DNA of 64,000 bases from CF-118 sp035689345 (lineage in GTDB: Bacteria > Chloroflexota > Dormibacteria > Dormibacterales > Dormibacteraceae). The stretch is taken from NCBI GenBank assembly GCA_035689345.1, contig DASSLR010000013.1, positions 41,863-105,862 on the forward strand. Direction: 5' to 3'. Of this stretch, positions 61,446-64,000 are shown piece by piece (the first letter of the stretch is position 1; each line of letters begins with the position of its first letter). The notes beneath the pieces were generated by a model, which worked only from the letters and a program-made list of their open reading frames with translations, was not told the DNA's origin and did no database searches. The translations under genes were made by a program, and so were the position numbers.

Positions 61446-63218
61446 CTACACGTGCGATGTCTTAGCTGCTCCTTCCATGTCGTTGATGGCGCGCGCGAGC
61501 TCCCTGGCCTCTGCCTCGAGCCTCGCCACCCTTTCCGACTCCCTCCCACGTTCCGCTTCGGAAAGCTCACGGATTATTCCAGAGTGACGGCCCTTCATGC
61601 GGTCAAGCCGCAAACGGGCGACCAGCTCTTCGGCCACCTGGCCGTCCACGTTCGGCGGCGGCGCCGCCCAAGCCCTGCGGATCAGGTCCTGAACCTCCAA
61701 TGGATAGTCGCCCAGCTCGTTCTCGAGCCCGGACGCCCCGGCCCGGTCATAGGTTTCGAGCATACGGACGTAGATCGCGCGATCCTCATCGTCCAACTCG
61801 TCGGGTGTCAGCTTTGTTCGAATCCGCTCAAAGGCTGCCGGGTTGACTGCGAGCAGCAGCAGCAGATATCTGCCAACTGTCGTTTTCTTCCCAGCGATCC
61901 GTCGCTCCAAACCGTTGGGCTCCGGCCGCGGTTCGCGTCTCGGCTCGGGCGCCCGCAAAAGCAGGTGCCGGGAGATGCCGGTACGGCGCTCGGCGACCTC
62001 GGCGTAGCCGTCGCGCAGGCCCTCAGGGAACTGGCCGATCCACTCGCGAAGCCGCCCGGCCACGACTTCCATCTGGTTGGCGTTGCTCGGGTTGAAGCCC
62101 ACGATGTCCTGCGCCACTCCGGCCTCGAAGCTCGACTGCGCGGAGTCGACGATGCGCTGCCAGCGTTCGCCGGCCTGGGCGCCGGACGAGCGCAGGAACT
62201 CGTCAGGATCCAGGCCGTCGGGCAGCGTCGCGGCCCGTGTGCGCATCGCATGCTGCGCGGCGAGCACCGCGGCCTTGCGCATCGCCTGCTGCCCCGCGCG
62301 GTCGGCGTCGAACACGAGGAGCAGCTCATCGGTGAAGCGCTTCAGCAGCCGCACCTGGTCGTCGGTCAGCGCGGTGCCCGAGCTCGCCACCGCGTTGCTC
62401 ACGCCGAACTGGTGGGCCGTGATGACGTCGAACTGGCCCTCCATCAGCACCGCGTGCCCGCGCCGCGCGATCTCGTCCTTCGCCAGGTCGAGCGCGAAGA
62501 TGACTCGCCCTTTCACGTACGCAGGCGTCTCCGGCGAGTTGATGTACTTGCGCTGCTCGTCCTGGCGCACGGTGCGCGCCGTGAAGGCGAGCGGCTGGCC
62601 GCGCTCGTCACGAATCGGAATCACCAGCCGCTCCGCGAAGAAGTCGCTGCCGTCGCGGCGCATGAGCCCGGCGGACTGCGCGTCCGCGAGCGATCTCTTC
62701 TTGGCGCGCAGGTACTCCGCGAAGCCGCGACCCGCGGGCGCGTACCCGAGCTGGAACCTGCGGGCGGTCTCCTCGCCCACCTGTCGCTGCACCAGCAGCT
62801 TGCGACCGGGCTCGCCGGCCGGGCTCGACCACAGGACGTACTCGTAGTACTGGGCCGCCAGCTTCAGCATCGCCAGCAGCCGCTTGCGCGCGTCGGCGCG
62901 TTCCGATTGTTCCGGGCTGAGCTTGCGCAGCTCCACCCCCGCGCGCTCGGCAAGCATCTGCAGCGCGCCGCGCTTGTCGGTCTTCTCGATGAGCTCGACG
63001 AAGGTGAAGACGTCGCCGTGGCGCTGGCACCCGAAGCAGTACCACGACTGCATCTGCGGGTTCACCTTGAAGCTCGGGCTGTCCTCCTGGTGGAACGGGC
63101 AGAGTCCCCACAGCTCGCGGTTGCGCTTGGTCAGGCGAACGTGCTCGGAGACGACCTTGACGAGGTCGACCCGGGCTTTTACCTCCGCGAAGGCGTCATC
63201 GGACGCTGGCGTGGGCAC
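61446..63218 (-). CDS. dnaG: DNA primase
   Basis: A 590-residue replicative primase. The CHC2 zinc domain is CPFHQEDSPSF..YCFGCQRHGD, then the RNA-polymerase core and TOPRIM motifs (VLMEGQFDVI and VFDADRAGQQA), and a C-terminal helical helicase-interaction region. The GTG start is followed directly by the usual DLVKVVSEHVRLTKRNRELWG segment. Divergent from the glycolipid-binding-family gene across a 20-bp gap. Confidence 0.96.
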   Translation of the reverse strand: MPTPASDDAFAEVKARVDLVKVVSEHVRLTKRNRELWGLCPFHQEDSPSFKVNPQMQSWYCFGCQRHGDVFTFVELIEKTDKRGALQMLAERAGVELRKLSPEQSERADARKRLLAMLKLAAQYYEYVLWSSPAGEPGRKLLVQRQVGEETARRFQLGYAPAGRGFAEYLRAKKRSLADAQSAGLMRRDGSDFFAERLVIPIRDERGQPLAFTARTVRQDEQRKYINSPETPAYVKGRVIFALDLAKDEIARRGHAVLMEGQFDVITAHQFGVSNAVASSGTALTDDQVRLLKRFTDELLLVFDADRAGQQAMRKAAVLAAQHAMRTRAATLPDGLDPDEFLRSSGAQAGERWQRIVDSAQSSFEAGVAQDIVGFNPSNANQMEVVAGRLREWIGQFPEGLRDGYAEVAERRTGISRHLLLRAPEPRREPRPEPNGLERRIAGKKTTVGRYLLLLLAVNPAAFERIRTKLTPDELDDEDRAIYVRMLETYDRAGASGLENELGDYPLEVQDLIRRAWAAPPPNVDGQVAEELVARLRLDRMKGRHSGIIRELSEAERGRESERVARLEAEARELARAINDMEGAAKTSHV

Positions 63219-63224
63219 GGAGCC

Positions 63225-63230
63225 TATTGT
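63225..63230 (+). promoter_or_regulatory. -10-like element for the gene at 63239
   Basis: TATTGT ends 8 nt before the ATG at 63239, inside the 20-bp divergent gap with dnaG. It fits the leaderless pattern of other genes in the window; weak by itself. Confidence 0.3.
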
Positions 63231-63238
63231 GCGTCCAG

Positions 63239-63850
63239 ATGGCCAATCGATCCATCGTGTGGGTTAAGGAAGGCGGCCGGGGCGCGGAGTTCGCCCACGT
63301 GATCGTCGGCCGCGGCCGCCTGACGGCGACGGGCACGGCGTTCGGCCTCGAGCCGCTGCCTTACCGCCTCGAATACAAGCTCGAGACTCTTGCCAGCTTC
63401 ATCACTTCGGGAATCCTGGTCGAGGCCACGGGCCAGGACTGGAGCCGCCGGCTCGACCTCCGGCGCCTGTGGTCGGGGAAGTGGACGGCTCGAACTCGCG
63501 CCAGGGGCGCGGTCGACCTCCCGGAGCCTGGCGGCGACCTGACCGGCCTGAACAAGACGGCGCTGGACTGCGACCTGGCCTGGTCTCCCCTCACCAACAC
63601 GATGCCGGTGCTGCGGCACGGGCTGCTGGCGGGCGGCGGCCCCATCGATTTCGTCATGGCCTGGGTCTCCGTTCCAGACCTTTCCGTCCACGCCAGCCGC
63701 CAGCGCTACACGTTCGTTCGCCGGGAGGGCGCCAACTCGATCGTGCGCTACGAGTCCGCCTCCCGGGACTTCGTCGCAGAGCTCGTCTTCGACCCGGACG
63801 GACTGGTGATCAGCTATCCGGGGATCGGTCAGACGCCTCAGCCGCGCTGA
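63239..63850 (+). CDS. Putative glycolipid-binding family protein (DUF1089)
   Basis: A 203-residue protein of the DUF1089/Glycolipid_bind family: AFGLEPLPYRLEYKLETL, then LDCDLAWSPLTNTMPVLRHGL and QRYTFVRREGANSIVRYES. The family folds into a spiral beta-roll and was named for proposed glycolipid binding; function is not proven. The ATG at 63239 replaces a TTG four codons upstream because the -10-like hexamer overlaps that TTG. Confidence 0.87.
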   Translation: MANRSIVWVKEGGRGAEFAHVIVGRGRLTATGTAFGLEPLPYRLEYKLETLASFITSGILVEATGQDWSRRLDLRRLWSGKWTARTRARGAVDLPEPGGDLTGLNKTALDCDLAWSPLTNTMPVLRHGLLAGGGPIDFVMAWVSVPDLSVHASRQRYTFVRREGANSIVRYESASRDFVAELVFDPDGLVISYPGIGQTPQPR

Positions 63851-64000
63851 TGAGGTCGCGGAGCGATTGCTCCGGGCCAACCCTCAGCTCCCGGCTGAGA
63901 AAGGTCCGGATGAACCAGCCCCGCCACCCGGGCGGGATGTGAAAGTCTCAATTGAACCGGATGAGCGTCCCGCCCTCGGGCGTCTCGGTGAGCGTGAGGT
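63810..64000 (-). pseudogene. SRPBCC-like gene interrupted by in-frame TGA (5' end outside window)
   Basis: The minus-strand frame entering at the window edge reads LTLTETPEGGTLIRFN, then TGA (63948-63950), and continues in the same frame with a folded-looking DFHIPPGWRGWFIRTFLSREL and EQSLRDLISAAEAS before a second stop at 63810. The two parts together match the last strand and C-terminal helix of SRPBCC proteins. A nonsense mutation, a sequencing error or a truncated protein are possible. The continuation overlaps the convergent upstream gene by 41 bp. Confidence 0.55.

Noticed and set aside
63810..64000. TGA recoded as Trp or Sec
   Set aside because: TGA ends many intact genes in the window, including deoC and hpt, so genome-wide recoding is excluded, and no Sec insertion structure or selenium gene is seen.

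Overview
The window is a high-GC bacterial chromosome segment with tightly packed genes. Many genes are translationally coupled (ATGA, GTGA and TAATG overlaps), and GTG and TTG starts are common. The gene set is that of a free-living soil-type terrabacterium: a wax ester/triacylglycerol synthase, a P450, many MFS pumps, lipoproteins, and a dnaG-rpoD pair. No 16S rRNA or ribosomal protein is present, so the lineage is inference only; a Dormibacterota/Chloroflexota-like or deep actinobacterial organism would fit. Several starts sit 6-9 nt downstream of a -10-like hexamer, which suggests frequent leaderless transcription. I saw no tRNA, rRNA, CRISPR array, insertion sequence or prophage.

Layout. 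1-6.6 kb: end of a membrane protein, a secreted GH43 glycosidase, a wax ester synthase, a histidine kinase with an unusual C-terminal PAS domain, an alpha/beta hydrolase and two small DUF proteins. 6.6-12.8 kb: a coupled operon of MFS pump, cyclic-nucleotide-binding protein, flavin monooxygenase and cyclase-ATPase-TPR regulator. 12.8-16.1 kb: a P450 with a YwaF-type membrane protein, and an ArsR-SRPBCC-SnoaL operon with a readable promoter/operator. 16.3-19.3 kb: threonine synthase, a phosphoesterase and a GH3 lipoprotein. 19.3-23.3 kb: a signalling island with an orphan receiver, two paralogous small zinc-finger proteins around a LuxR-type response regulator, and a MerR-receiver fusion coupled to a double-domain KaiC-like ATPase. 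23.4-31.1 kb: a TetR-headed operon with two orphan peptide-type permeases, a kelch lipoprotein, an MFS pump, methylmalonate-semialdehyde dehydrogenase and a DinB-like protein. 31.1-34.2 kb: a methyltransferase, then a Tat-exported protein resembling two fused phage tail-tube domains and a small secreted protein. 34.2-37.5 kb: three transporters.

37.6-54.8 kb is a nucleoside uptake and salvage region. It has a BMP-type ABC importer (52.0-48.3 kb), deoA, udp and upp on the minus strand, add, hpt and deoC on the plus strand, and two aldehyde dehydrogenase genes coupled to deoC, one being only half an ALDH. Imported nucleosides would be deaminated or phosphorolysed, bases salvaged by Upp and Hpt, and deoxyribose phosphate cleaved by DeoC with the aldehyde oxidised by the ALDH. 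Phosphopentomutase is not in the window. An ABC-2 exporter, a HAD phosphatase and an aldo/keto reductase are interleaved. 54.9-59.9 kb: a hydrolase/pseudo-cyclase/LuxR fusion, small and secreted proteins, an LpqC-type esterase lipoprotein and a cytidylate-kinase-like protein. 60.0-64.0 kb: rpoD, dnaG, a glycolipid-binding-family protein, and an SRPBCC gene interrupted by an in-frame TGA.

The strongest candidates for undescribed biology are: paired palindromes with a TTTG-YRYR-CAAA core that fill the three longest convergent intergenic gaps; a 202-bp foldback element with TA ends between deoA and udp; the Tat-exported double tail-tube protein; the zinc-finger/response-regulator/KaiC island; and the pseudo-cyclase regulator in which both metal-binding aspartates are asparagine.
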